A stretch of DNA of 64,000 bases from CAKOSP01 sp964370755. GTDB lineage: Bacteria > Bacillota_I > Bacilli_A > RF39 > UBA660. The translations under genes and the position numbers were made by a program. This document shows positions 1 to 7,145 of this stretch, one piece after another. How positions within the stretch are numbered: the first letter of the stretch is position 1; each line of letters starts with the position of its first letter. Below the pieces are notes generated by a model. It had not been told where the DNA came from. It saw only the letters and a list, made by a program, of their open reading frames with translations, and ran no database searches. The stretch is taken from NCBI GenBank assembly GCA_964370755.1, contig CAYJKL010000003.1, forward strand, positions 11,066 through 75,065. Reading direction: 5' to 3'.

Positions 1-432
1 GAAATGAAAATAACGATCCAGCAAGTGTAGTATTTGATGGTATCAAATATGGCAAAGAAGAAAATGCAGATATAATTTTAGTAGATACAGCGGGTAGACT
101 ACAAAATAAAGCAAACTTAATGAAAGAACTTGAAAAAATAAATAAAATAATAGGAAGAGAAATAGAGGATGCTCCTCATGAAACCCTTTTAGTTATAGAT
201 GCATCTACTGGTCAAAATGGAATTATGCAAGCAGAGCACTTTAAAGAAATTACCAATATAACAGGAATAGTTTTAACAAAACTTGATGGANNNNNNNNNN
301 GGAATAGTTTTAGCGATTAAAGAAAAAGTTAAACTTCCAGTTAAGTTTGTTGGACTTGGAGAAAAAATGACAGATTTAAAAACATTTGATATTGAAAACT
401 ATATCTATGGTTTATTTAAGGATATGATGTAA
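1..432 (+). CDS. ftsY: Signal recognition particle receptor FtsY (C-terminal part, interrupted by gap)
   Basis: C-terminal end of the SRP-receptor GTPase, which docks ribosome-nascent-chain-SRP complexes at the membrane. The GTPase motif DTAGRLQNK and the segment DASTGQNG are typical of FtsY. After the gap the protein ends soon after VGLGEKMTDL, so there is no M domain and it is not Ffh. The reading frame shifts across the 10-N gap. The family usually reads TKLDGTAKGG there, so about 12 bases are missing and the N count is a placeholder. The 5' end lies outside the window. The TAA at 430-432 is one base from the ylxM start, which indicates an operon. Confidence 0.93.
291..300. other. Scaffold gap of 10 N inside ftsY
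   Basis: Ten undetermined bases. Codon phase before (GGA at 288-290) and after (GGA at 301-303) the gap disagree by one base, so the gap length is nominal. Twelve missing bases would restore the conserved Thr-Ala-Lys-Gly of the GTPase G4 region. There is no real frameshift to infer. Confidence 0.95.
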
Positions 433-433
433 T

Positions 434-724
434 ATGGATAAACTTATATATTTTAATAAATTATTTGACATATACGGTAATTTATTTACGGAAAATCAAA
501 AAGATATTTTTAAACTTTATTATGAAGAAAATTTAAGTTTACAAGAAATAGCAGATTTAAAAAAAGTATCAAGAGCATTTGTTTCAAAATCAATAAATGG
601 AACTGAAGAAAAGCTTGAAGAGTATGAATCACATTTAAAATGTTTAATTTTAAAAGAAAAAATAAATAATATTATAGAGCTAAATGATTTAGAAAAAATA
701 AAAACTGAACTTAAAAAGTTATAA
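434..724 (+). CDS. ylxM: YlxM-family (UPF0122) HTH protein
   Basis: A 96-residue helix-turn-helix protein resembling sigma-70 region 4. The segment LSLQEIADLKKVSRAFVSKS (residues about 34-53) is the helix-turn-helix. YlxM proteins are normally encoded just before ffh and are thought to modulate the SRP pathway. Here it follows ftsY by one base, but ffh is not downstream; the next genes are a tiny ORF and a carboxypeptidase. Length and position support the family assignment. Its molecular role is inferred only from the family. Confidence 0.85.
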   Translation: MDKLIYFNKLFDIYGNLFTENQKDIFKLYYEENLSLQEIADLKKVSRAFVSKSINGTEEKLEEYESHLKCLILKEKINNIIELNDLEKIKTELKKL

Positions 725-762
725 ATTATATTTTTCTTCATATATCTTATTAAGAGGTGTAT

Positions 763-831
763 ATGAAAAAGATGCTTGATAATATTAAGAAATTTTTTAA
801 TATTAAAAACAAAGAAGAAAGCGATAAGTAA
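763..831 (+). CDS. Possible 22-residue amphipathic peptide
   Basis: A short ORF with a good ribosome-binding site (AGAGGTG at 753-759) and an ATG at 763, ending at TAA 829-831. The predicted peptide begins MKKMLDNIKKFFNIK. It is basic with hydrophobic residues spaced as in an amphipathic helix, and has a charged tail. It lies between ylxM and a carboxypeptidase gene and its stop codon overlaps a terminator hairpin. I do not recognise it. It could be a real small protein or chance, and the ribosome-binding site is the main support. Confidence 0.4.
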   Translation: MKKMLDNIKKFFNIKNKEESDK

Positions 832-848
832 ATTTATCGTTTTTAATT
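821..848 (+). terminator. Intrinsic terminator after ylxM/small ORF
   Basis: CGATAA pairs with TTATCG across a short loop and is followed by a T run. The 5' arm overlaps the end of the small ORF. It closes the ftsY-ylxM transcript. Confidence 0.7.
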
Positions 849-902
849 TTAATAATGAATAAGAAAAATAATTAAACATAAATTTAATTAGAGGTGTTTG
901 TT

Positions 903-2045
903 GTGAAAAAACTAATAATCGGATTTATGTTTTTATTTTCATTTTCTCTTAGTATAAATGCAGAAGAAAATATAACTCAAAATTCAAAAAGCGCTATACT
1001 AATGGATAGTGCAACTGGTCAGGTTTTATATGATTATAATTCAAAAGAAAAACTTGCTCCAGCATCTATGACAAAAATAGCAAGTATGCTTCTTATAATG
1101 GAAGCAGTAGACGAAGGTAAAATATCACTTGAAGATAAAGTTACTATAAGTAGTGAAGCTGCTAGTATGGGTGGCAGTCAAGTATTTTTAGAAGAAGGAG
1201 AAACTTATACATTAAATGAACTGTTAAAAGGAGTTGCAATAGCTAGTGGTAATGATGCAGTAGTAGCTCTTGCAGAAAAAGTAGGCGGAACTGTATCAAA
1301 CTTTGTCAACATGATGAATGATAAGTGCAAAGTACTTGGATGTATGAATACAAATTTTATGAACCCGCATGGACTAGATGAAGAAAACCATTATTCATCA
1401 GCATATGATATGGCTATCTTATCAAGAGAACTTTTAAAACATGAAAAAATACTAGAGTACACAAGTATTTATGAAGAGTACTTAAATAAACCAGATGGAT
1501 CAAGTACTTGGTTAGTTAATACAAATAAATTAATAAGATTCTATGATGGCGTAGATGGACTTAAAACAGGTTTTACAGATACAGCAGGATACTGCCTAAC
1601 TAGTACTGCTATGAAAAATGATTTCAGACTTATCTCAGTAGTGATGGGTTCCCCTACAAGTGACTCAAGAAGCGAAGATACTGTAAATTTACTTAACTAC
1701 GGATTTAATAGTTATAAACTTGTTATGATTCATGAAAAAGAAAAGAGTTTAGGAAACGTAGATATAATAAATGGTAAAAATGAAAGTGTAGACATATATT
1801 TAAAAGAAGATGCAGTACATTTACAAAAAATAACTGATAGTAATGCATCATATGATTTTGATATAAAATTAGATAGCATAGTGGCCCCAGTTGAAAAAGG
1901 AAGTATAGTAGGAACTGCAGACATCTTAGACAATGAAGGTACAATCATTGATACAGTAGATATAGTAGTAAATGAAGATATAAAGAAAGCAAATTTATTT
2001 GACTATTTTCTAAAAAACTTAAAGACGGTAGTAGCAGGTAAATAA
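903..2045 (+). CDS. D-alanyl-D-alanine carboxypeptidase (peptidase S11)
   Basis: A 380-residue low-molecular-weight penicillin-binding protein that removes the terminal D-alanine from peptidoglycan stem peptides outside the membrane. It has a signal peptide (residues 1-20, ending INA), the SxxK nucleophile motif SMTK (Ser55-Lys58), SGN in the segment ASGND, and KTG in LKTGFTD. The C-terminal part is the usual beta domain, ending in a weak hydrophobic stretch. GTG at 903 is chosen because GAGGTG at 891-896 is its ribosome-binding site; the earlier GTG at 894 is part of that site. A second S11 enzyme (dacB-type) is at 56277. Confidence 0.92.
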   Translation: MKKLIIGFMFLFSFSLSINAEENITQNSKSAILMDSATGQVLYDYNSKEKLAPASMTKIASMLLIMEAVDEGKISLEDKVTISSEAASMGGSQVFLEEGETYTLNELLKGVAIASGNDAVVALAEKVGGTVSNFVNMMNDKCKVLGCMNTNFMNPHGLDEENHYSSAYDMAILSRELLKHEKILEYTSIYEEYLNKPDGSSTWLVNTNKLIRFYDGVDGLKTGFTDTAGYCLTSTAMKNDFRLISVVMGSPTSDSRSEDTVNLLNYGFNSYKLVMIHEKEKSLGNVDIINGKNESVDIYLKEDAVHLQKITDSNASYDFDIKLDSIVAPVEKGSIVGTADILDNEGTIIDTVDIVVNEDIKKANLFDYFLKNLKTVVAGK

Positions 2046-2112
2046 AATAACAAAAAAATAAAAGTCTACCACTAAATTAATATTGTTTAACTTTTTGTGT
2101 AAATAAATTGTA

Positions 2113-2138
2113 AAAATGCTTGAAAAAGCATTTTTTTT
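2113..2138 (+). terminator. Intrinsic terminator after carboxypeptidase gene
   Basis: AATGCTT/AAGCATT hairpin with a GAAA-type loop and eight T. The same hairpin recurs at 14027. Confidence 0.85.
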
Positions 2139-2167
2139 AAAATATAATAAAAATTAGAGGTGAAGTA

Positions 2168-2794
2168 ATGTTAAATAAAGAAGGAATATTAAAAGCTATT
2201 GAAGCTGGAGATATTTATGTTGGAAACGAAATAAAAGAAGACTATAGCAATGATGGACAGTTTAATCAAACTAGATTGACAGATGAAGGTAAGGTAGGTG
2301 ATGGTTTTGTTTATGTAACTCTAGCGCCAAAAATTTTAGTGTATAAAAACAAAGAACTATATTTTAAGAAAAAAAATGATTGTGAAGAAATTTTTATACC
2401 AGAAGAAGGGTTAGTATTAGAACCAGGCAAATTTTATTTAGGTACCACACAAGAGTACACTCTAACTAAGAATTATGTTCCTAAAATAAATGGCTTGCCA
2501 GGACTTTCTCTGCCAGGTGTTTATATACATATTACTGCAGGATTTGGAGATAATGGATTTGCTGGAAATTGGACTTTAGAAATATGTGCTGCAGAAAGTG
2601 GTTTTGACAATAATTATAAGCCAGTTTTAAAAAGTGGTCAATTAATAGGTATACTACAGTATGACCATATGCTTGGAAATGGTGAAATAAAATATGAAGG
2701 CAAATATCTAGGACAAACTGATGTAACAGCTTCTAGATCATATCAAGATACTGAGGATATGATTAGATATCGTAAAAAAAGAGGTGAAATATAA
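2168..2794 (+). CDS. dCTP deaminase/dUTPase-like protein, GRSS motif lost, Glu kept
   Basis: A 208-residue protein of the dCTP-deaminase/dUTPase fold. The order of segments matches Dcd: EEGLVLEPGKFYLG, then NGLPGLSLPG where Dcd has GRSSLARLG, then GFAGNWTLEI where Dcd has the catalytic Glu (LEF), then QLIGILQYD, and a C-terminal GKYLGQTDVTASR like the Dcd nucleotide lid. Thus the catalytic Glu is present but the RSS and following Arg are replaced by LPG and Leu. Ribosome-binding site AGAGGTGA at 2156-2163. The gene overlaps the next by one base, so translation is probably coupled. Whether it deaminates, binds or only scaffolds cannot be told from sequence. Confidence 0.75.
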   Translation: MLNKEGILKAIEAGDIYVGNEIKEDYSNDGQFNQTRLTDEGKVGDGFVYVTLAPKILVYKNKELYFKKKNDCEEIFIPEEGLVLEPGKFYLGTTQEYTLTKNYVPKINGLPGLSLPGVYIHITAGFGDNGFAGNWTLEICAAESGFDNNYKPVLKSGQLIGILQYDHMLGNGEIKYEGKYLGQTDVTASRSYQDTEDMIRYRKKRGEI

Positions 2795-3861
2795 TGTTAA
2801 CTAGTAAAGAAATTTTAAAACAAATAGATAATGGAAAAATTAAGATAGAAGGTCTAAAGGAGAGAGATTTTTCAAAACCCAATAGTATTAAACTAAGAAT
2901 GACAGATTATGTATATTTATTAGATTATAAGATATATAATGATTTTAATAATCCGCTAGAGCGCGAAGTTGTTCTTCGTCAAGAACTAGAAACAAATAAT
3001 TTTAGATATCTAAAACCTATTAAAATACCAGAGTGTGGACTTGAGATAGAAAAAAATACATTATATATAGCAAAAAGTTCAATAAACATTGCAACTAATG
3101 GATATACACCCTTAGTATATGGTAAAGCACTTTTATCTACCAAAGGATTTGGAATTGATACGACTAATTCGTTTTATAGCGATAATTATAATGGTTTTAT
3201 AACAATGAGTATAATTAGCCAAAAAAGATTAGTTATTTATCCTAATTTAGAGGTAGGTAAATTAGCATTTAAATCTAACTTAAGTGAAAAAGAAGTAGAT
3301 TATGGTATGTTAAGTGGAGCCGAAATAGACAGAAAGTTAAAATGTGGTGAAATAGAAATAACACCATCTGATTTGATAAAAATCAACCCGAATTCAGTAA
3401 ATTTAACCTTAAATCCAATAATTGAAAGATATACAGAAGATGTATTAGATTTAAAAGGAAACAATAAAAAAGAAGAAATAAAATTACATGAAGAAGGTTT
3501 CTTTTTAGAACCTGGTGAATGTTATGTAGCTAGTACAAATGAGGAAATAATTGTCCCTGGTTTAATTGGAGAATTAAATGGAAGATCATCGGGTGGCAGA
3601 TTAGGTTTACAAGTTCATAAAGCTGGATTAGGTGATATAGGTTTTGAAGGTAGGTATCATCTAGGTGTTGGTTCTTTACAAAGAGTAATGATTTTACCAA
3701 ATATGCAAATTTGTCAATTAGCGCTTTACAAGCCAGAAGGTGAAATTGATAGATTATATCAAGGATATTTAAGTAATATATCGGGTAATATAGATGTTCA
3801 GTACGGAGAAGTTCATAGTCAAGCTGTAGAAAGAGTTCGCAGTGCAAACAAAAAAATATAA
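2794..3861 (+). CDS. Tandem dCTP deaminase-like protein (two domains), catalytic Glu lost
   Basis: 355 residues with two Dcd-like domains. The N-terminal one (about 1-170) is degenerate: GKALLSTKG stands where GRSSLARLG is expected and no Glu follows. The C-terminal one (about 185-355) keeps a perfect NGRSSGGRLGL but has GRYHLGV where Dcd has the catalytic Glu. This is the reverse of the pattern in the upstream 208-residue protein. Start ATG 2794 overlaps the upstream stop, with ribosome-binding site AGAGGTG. Together the two genes encode three Dcd-like domains, equal to one family trimer. A heteromeric enzyme or a nucleotide sensor are both possible. Confidence 0.72.
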   Translation: MLTSKEILKQIDNGKIKIEGLKERDFSKPNSIKLRMTDYVYLLDYKIYNDFNNPLEREVVLRQELETNNFRYLKPIKIPECGLEIEKNTLYIAKSSINIATNGYTPLVYGKALLSTKGFGIDTTNSFYSDNYNGFITMSIISQKRLVIYPNLEVGKLAFKSNLSEKEVDYGMLSGAEIDRKLKCGEIEITPSDLIKINPNSVNLTLNPIIERYTEDVLDLKGNNKKEEIKLHEEGFFLEPGECYVASTNEEIIVPGLIGELNGRSSGGRLGLQVHKAGLGDIGFEGRYHLGVGSLQRVMILPNMQICQLALYKPEGEIDRLYQGYLSNISGNIDVQYGEVHSQAVERVRSANKKI

Positions 3862-4294
3862 GGTAGGATTTACTACTGGTGTATTCGATATGCTCCATGA
3901 AGGACATTTGAATTTGTTATATAATGCAAAGAAACAATGTGATTATTTGGTAGTTGGAGTTAATGTAGATGAAATATCTATAAAATATAAAAACAAAAAA
4001 CCAATAGTAACGATAGATGAAAGAGTAAAAGCAGTAAAAGAACTTGAATACGTTGATGAAGTAATAATATGTGATAATGTAGATAAACTAGCGTACTATG
4101 ATTTAATTCGTTATGATGTTTTAATAGCAGCAAGCGATAAATTAAATAAAAATCGCTGGAAATATTATGAAGATGAAACAAAAAAAATAGGAGTCGATAT
4201 AATATATTTACCATATACAAGTGGAATTAGTTCTACTATATTAAGAAATGAAATTCTTTCTAGAAATTTGACAAATCAAATTAAAGTGATATAA
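3842..4294 (+). CDS. Cytidylyltransferase-family nucleotidyltransferase (TagD-like)
   Basis: 150 residues of the HxGH nucleotidyltransferase superfamily, closest in look to glycerol-3-phosphate cytidylyltransferase. It shows GVFDMLHEGHLNLL (HEGH), then GVNVDE, and ISSTILR near the C terminus, equal to the family ISSTxxR. Such enzymes use CTP to make a CDP-linked compound for teichoic acids or similar polymers. The GTG start at 3842 lies 20 bases inside the preceding dCTP-deaminase-like gene, so the three genes form an operon concerned with cytidine nucleotides. The true substrate is unknown. The argS promoter sits in its last codons. Confidence 0.8.
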   Translation: MQTKKYKVGFTTGVFDMLHEGHLNLLYNAKKQCDYLVVGVNVDEISIKYKNKKPIVTIDERVKAVKELEYVDEVIICDNVDKLAYYDLIRYDVLIAASDKLNKNRWKYYEDETKKIGVDIIYLPYTSGISSTILRNEILSRNLTNQIKVI

Positions 4295-4295
4295 T
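4268..4295 (+). promoter_or_regulatory. Sigma-A promoter for T-box/argS
   Basis: TTGACA (4268-4273), 16 bases, TATAAT (4290-4295): a perfect consensus. It overlaps the 3' end of the cytidylyltransferase gene and starts the T-box transcript about 4302. Confidence 0.85.
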
Positions 4296-4301
4296 AATTT
4301 T

Positions 4302-4510
4302 AGAAATGCGAAAAAAGAAGTAGTAATAAGAGTGCTATAATAAAGTGAGGTTACGGGTAGTGCAAGTAATTTTATAGTCTTATGAATGAATCTTTATAGC
4401 AGGAGTAAAAGCCCGCAGCTTATGCGTTAAAAAAGAAGTGATAGCCAAGCTATAAATAAGGTGGTACCGCGGATAATAATTCGTCCTTATATTAGTAGGG
4501 CTTTTTTTAT
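4302..4510 (+). promoter_or_regulatory. T-box leader controlling argS
   Basis: The T-box sequence AAGGTGGTACCGCGG is at 4458-4472. It is followed by a GTCC/GGGC terminator stem and a T run (4482-4508), just before argS. In T-box RNAs an uncharged cognate tRNA pairs with the specifier loop and with the T-box bulge, and stabilises the antiterminator. Because argS follows, the cognate tRNA should be tRNA-Arg. I could not place the specifier codon with certainty by eye. Confidence 0.92.
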
Positions 4511-4528
4511 TTCAAGAAGGAGAAAAAT

Positions 4529-6217
4529 ATGTATATTGAAGAATTAAAAAAAATATTAAGTGAAGCATTTAAAAAATCAGGTTATGATGTAGAAGTAGGA
4601 GTTACAGTATCAAATAAACCAGAACTTTGTGATTATCAGTGCAATGATGTATTTAAAACAGCTAAATCATTTAGTGAAAATCCTATAACTTTAGGAAATA
4701 AAGTTGTAGAAACTCTAAAATCATTTGAAGAGTTTGATGCTTTTTTTAAAGAAGCTGTATTCTGTCCGCCAGGATTTATTAATTTAAAACTAAGTAACAC
4801 TTTCATAAACAAATATTTAAGTTTTTATCAAAGAAATTTTAAAGACTGCATTATGAAAACTAAGAAAGAAACTATAGTAGTGGACTACGGTGGACCAAAC
4901 GTTGCTAAACCACTGCACGTAGGACACATGAGAACAACAAATATAGGTGAAGCAGTTAAAAGGCTTGTAGAATACTACGGACATAATGTTATAACAGATG
5001 TACACCTTGGAGATATTGGTCTTCAAATAGGACAAGTAATTTACAAAGTCCTAGAAGACAATATATCTCCCTCTGATTTAACGATAGACTACTTAGATAA
5101 AGCATACCCATACATGAGTAAACTTTGTAAAGAAGATGAAAATATAAAAGAAAAATGTGCATCAATAACTAAAAAACTTCAAGAAGGAGAAAAATTGTAT
5201 GTAATTTTATGGGAAAAAATATGCGAAATATCTATTGCAGATATGAAAAAAAGTTATAAAAAGCTAGGTTCTCAGTTTGATTATTGGTATGGCGAATCTC
5301 ACTCATTAAAATATATTGATGAAACATCTGAAGTTTTAAAAAATGTAATCGAAGAAAGCGATGGAGCTTTAGTAATACATGTAAAGGAAGATTCAGATAA
5401 AAATGAAATGCCTCCTCTTATTTATAGAAAAAGTGATGGAGCATATTTATATGGTACAACTGACCTTGCTACAATTTACATGAGAAAAAAAGAGTTTAAT
5501 GCAGACAGAATAATATACGTTACAGACTTAAGACAAAATCTACATTTTAAACAAGTGTTTAGAGCAAGCGATAAGGGTGGTTTATTTCCATCTGAAAATT
5601 TAGAACATCTAGGATATGGAACTGCAAATGGTGAAGATAATAAACCTTATAAAACTAGAAGTGGTGAAAGTCCTAAGTTATCAGAGTTAATAAATGATAC
5701 TACAAATATATTTATGAATAAGCGAGAAGAAAACAAAAATTTAAGCGAAGAAGATTTACTACTAATTACTAGATCAATTCTTAAATATGCAGACCTTCAA
5801 ACAACTTATGAGAAAGATTATATATTTGATTTAAATAAGTTTTCAGATGTAACCGGTAAAACAGGGCCTTATCTACTATATACTTACTTACGAATAAATA
5901 AAATATTAAAAAGTGCAGAGTATACTAAAAATTTGTCAGATAATATTTACAACGAACATGATTTAAATTTAAGATTAATGTTATTAGAATCAACTAAATT
6001 ACTAGATTTAGCATACTCTGAAAGAAAACCAAATTATATATGTGATTACTTATATAACTTAGCAGCATCAGCAAATCTATTTTATACAAACAATGCAGTA
6101 TTAAGTGAAGAAGATATTATCAAGAAAAATGATTATTTAAATATTTTAGACTTAACTAATTTTATATTAAAAGACTATCTTAATATATTAGGTATAGATA
6201 TACCATCTGAAATGTAA
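4529..6217 (+). CDS. argS: Arginyl-tRNA synthetase
   Basis: 562-residue class I synthetase that charges tRNA-Arg. It has an N-terminal tRNA-binding domain (residues about 1-100), the HIGH-type signature as HVGHMRTTN, the segment DLRQNLHFKQVF, and a KMSK-equivalent loop as KTRSGES. The C-terminal helical anticodon-binding domain includes DLQTTYEKDY. Length agrees with bacterial ArgRS. Ribosome-binding site AGAAGGAG at about 4515-4522. Expression is controlled by the T-box upstream. Confidence 0.96.
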   Translation: MYIEELKKILSEAFKKSGYDVEVGVTVSNKPELCDYQCNDVFKTAKSFSENPITLGNKVVETLKSFEEFDAFFKEAVFCPPGFINLKLSNTFINKYLSFYQRNFKDCIMKTKKETIVVDYGGPNVAKPLHVGHMRTTNIGEAVKRLVEYYGHNVITDVHLGDIGLQIGQVIYKVLEDNISPSDLTIDYLDKAYPYMSKLCKEDENIKEKCASITKKLQEGEKLYVILWEKICEISIADMKKSYKKLGSQFDYWYGESHSLKYIDETSEVLKNVIEESDGALVIHVKEDSDKNEMPPLIYRKSDGAYLYGTTDLATIYMRKKEFNADRIIYVTDLRQNLHFKQVFRASDKGGLFPSENLEHLGYGTANGEDNKPYKTRSGESPKLSELINDTTNIFMNKREENKNLSEEDLLLITRSILKYADLQTTYEKDYIFDLNKFSDVTGKTGPYLLYTYLRINKILKSAEYTKNLSDNIYNEHDLNLRLMLLESTKLLDLAYSERKPNYICDYLYNLAASANLFYTNNAVLSEEDIIKKNDYLNILDLTNFILKDYLNILGIDIPSEM

Positions 6218-6220
6218 ATA

Positions 6221-6245
6221 GCGAGGGAAAAACTCTCGTTTTTTA
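6221..6245 (+). terminator. Intrinsic terminator after argS
   Basis: CGAG/CTCG stem with an A-rich loop, then six T. Confidence 0.75.
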
Positions 6246-6386
6246 TGTGGAAAAAATATAAATGAATTTACACATTCTTAAAAATAAAATATGCAATGAT
6301 TATAAAAGTGCTTGATAAAGATATTTAACTATGATATATTTATAATAGACAGACAAATGTAAAAAGTTTGTAGTAAGGTGGTAATA

Positions 6387-6935
6387 ATGAAAACAATAGG
6401 AAAAATAATTAAAATAATATTAATACTAATATTCTTTGCATTTGCAATATCGATGTCAGTGCTTTTACTAAATATGAATAAAGAGTTTAGAGTTACTCAG
6501 TTTGGAGAAACATCTTTAATTATTATTGATGATGAAATAGCAAGTGATAAGTATAAAGAAGGTGACTTAGTATTAGTTGATAAAAAACCTTTATCAAAAA
6601 CTAGTGCTGGAGATGAAATATTTGTTTTCCAAATACAAGAAGATAACGTAGTAACAATAGAAGTTGGTACAGTAGGAGCTGTTTATGAAGATGAAGATGC
6701 GATATCAATGGAAAATGGTGCAACATACTCTAGTAAATTTATCGCAGGTCATGAAACGAAAATTTATGAAGGTTTAGGAACTTATATAAGTATACTTCAA
6801 TCTACATGGGTATTCTTCTTTGTTATAGTAGTACCATGTTTCTTAATATTTATTTATCAAATATATTCACTAGTGGTAGAAATAAAATATGGATCAGATG
6901 AACCGAAAAAAAGTAGTAGCAGTAGTAAATGGTAA
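6387..6935 (+). CDS. Degenerate signal peptidase I-like membrane protein
   Basis: 182 residues with transmembrane helices near residues 5-27 and 138-160, and a signal-peptidase-like core between them. Segments KEGDLVLVDK and AGDEIFVFQ match the family boxes that follow the active Ser, and the run up to LGTYISILQ resembles the last box. However, the GSM motif is missing (a lone Ser in GETSL) and no THR/THD His is visible, so it is probably not a peptidase. ATG 6387 is used because AAGGTGG at 6375-6381 is its ribosome-binding site. It directly precedes the SipW/McrB-like locus and may be an accessory subunit. Confidence 0.6.
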   Translation: MKTIGKIIKIILILIFFAFAISMSVLLLNMNKEFRVTQFGETSLIIIDDEIASDKYKEGDLVLVDKKPLSKTSAGDEIFVFQIQEDNVVTIEVGTVGAVYEDEDAISMENGATYSSKFIAGHETKIYEGLGTYISILQSTWVFFFVIVVPCFLIFIYQIYSLVVEIKYGSDEPKKSSSSSKW

Positions 6936-6948
6936 ACTACTTTTTTTT
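6922..6948 (+). terminator. Intrinsic terminator after degenerate signal peptidase gene
   Basis: GTAGT/ACTAC stem overlapping the stop codon, followed by eight T. Confidence 0.65.
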
Positions 6949-7080
6949 ATGAGTAAAACAAAAATAACAAATTATCAAGAAAAACATATTTTTATAAATG
7001 ATTGAAAAAGAAATTTTTGCGGTCTTTACGTAAAATTTTGAAATTGGAAAAAATTTATTGTTTTTTTTTAATTTAAGTAA

Positions 7081-7109
7081 TTGTCAAACCGTGTCGATTG
7101 TGGTAAACT
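7081..7109 (+). promoter_or_regulatory. Candidate promoter of the signal peptidase-AAA+ operon
   Basis: TTGTCA (7081-7086), 17 bases, TAAACT (7104-7109). Inside the spacer is TGTCGAT (7092-7098), one mismatch from the Spo0A box TGTCGAA. Control by Spo0A here is only suggested. Confidence 0.5.
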
Positions 7110-7145
7110 TATATAGTAGTGTAACTATAGAGTAGGAAGGTAAGT

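Noticed and set aside
291..300. Apparent frameshift in ftsY
   Set aside because: It is caused by a nominal-length N gap; the sequence on both sides is intact FtsY.
1..432. Identification as Ffh
   Set aside because: The protein ends right after the GTPase domain and has FtsY-type segments; the Ffh M domain is absent.
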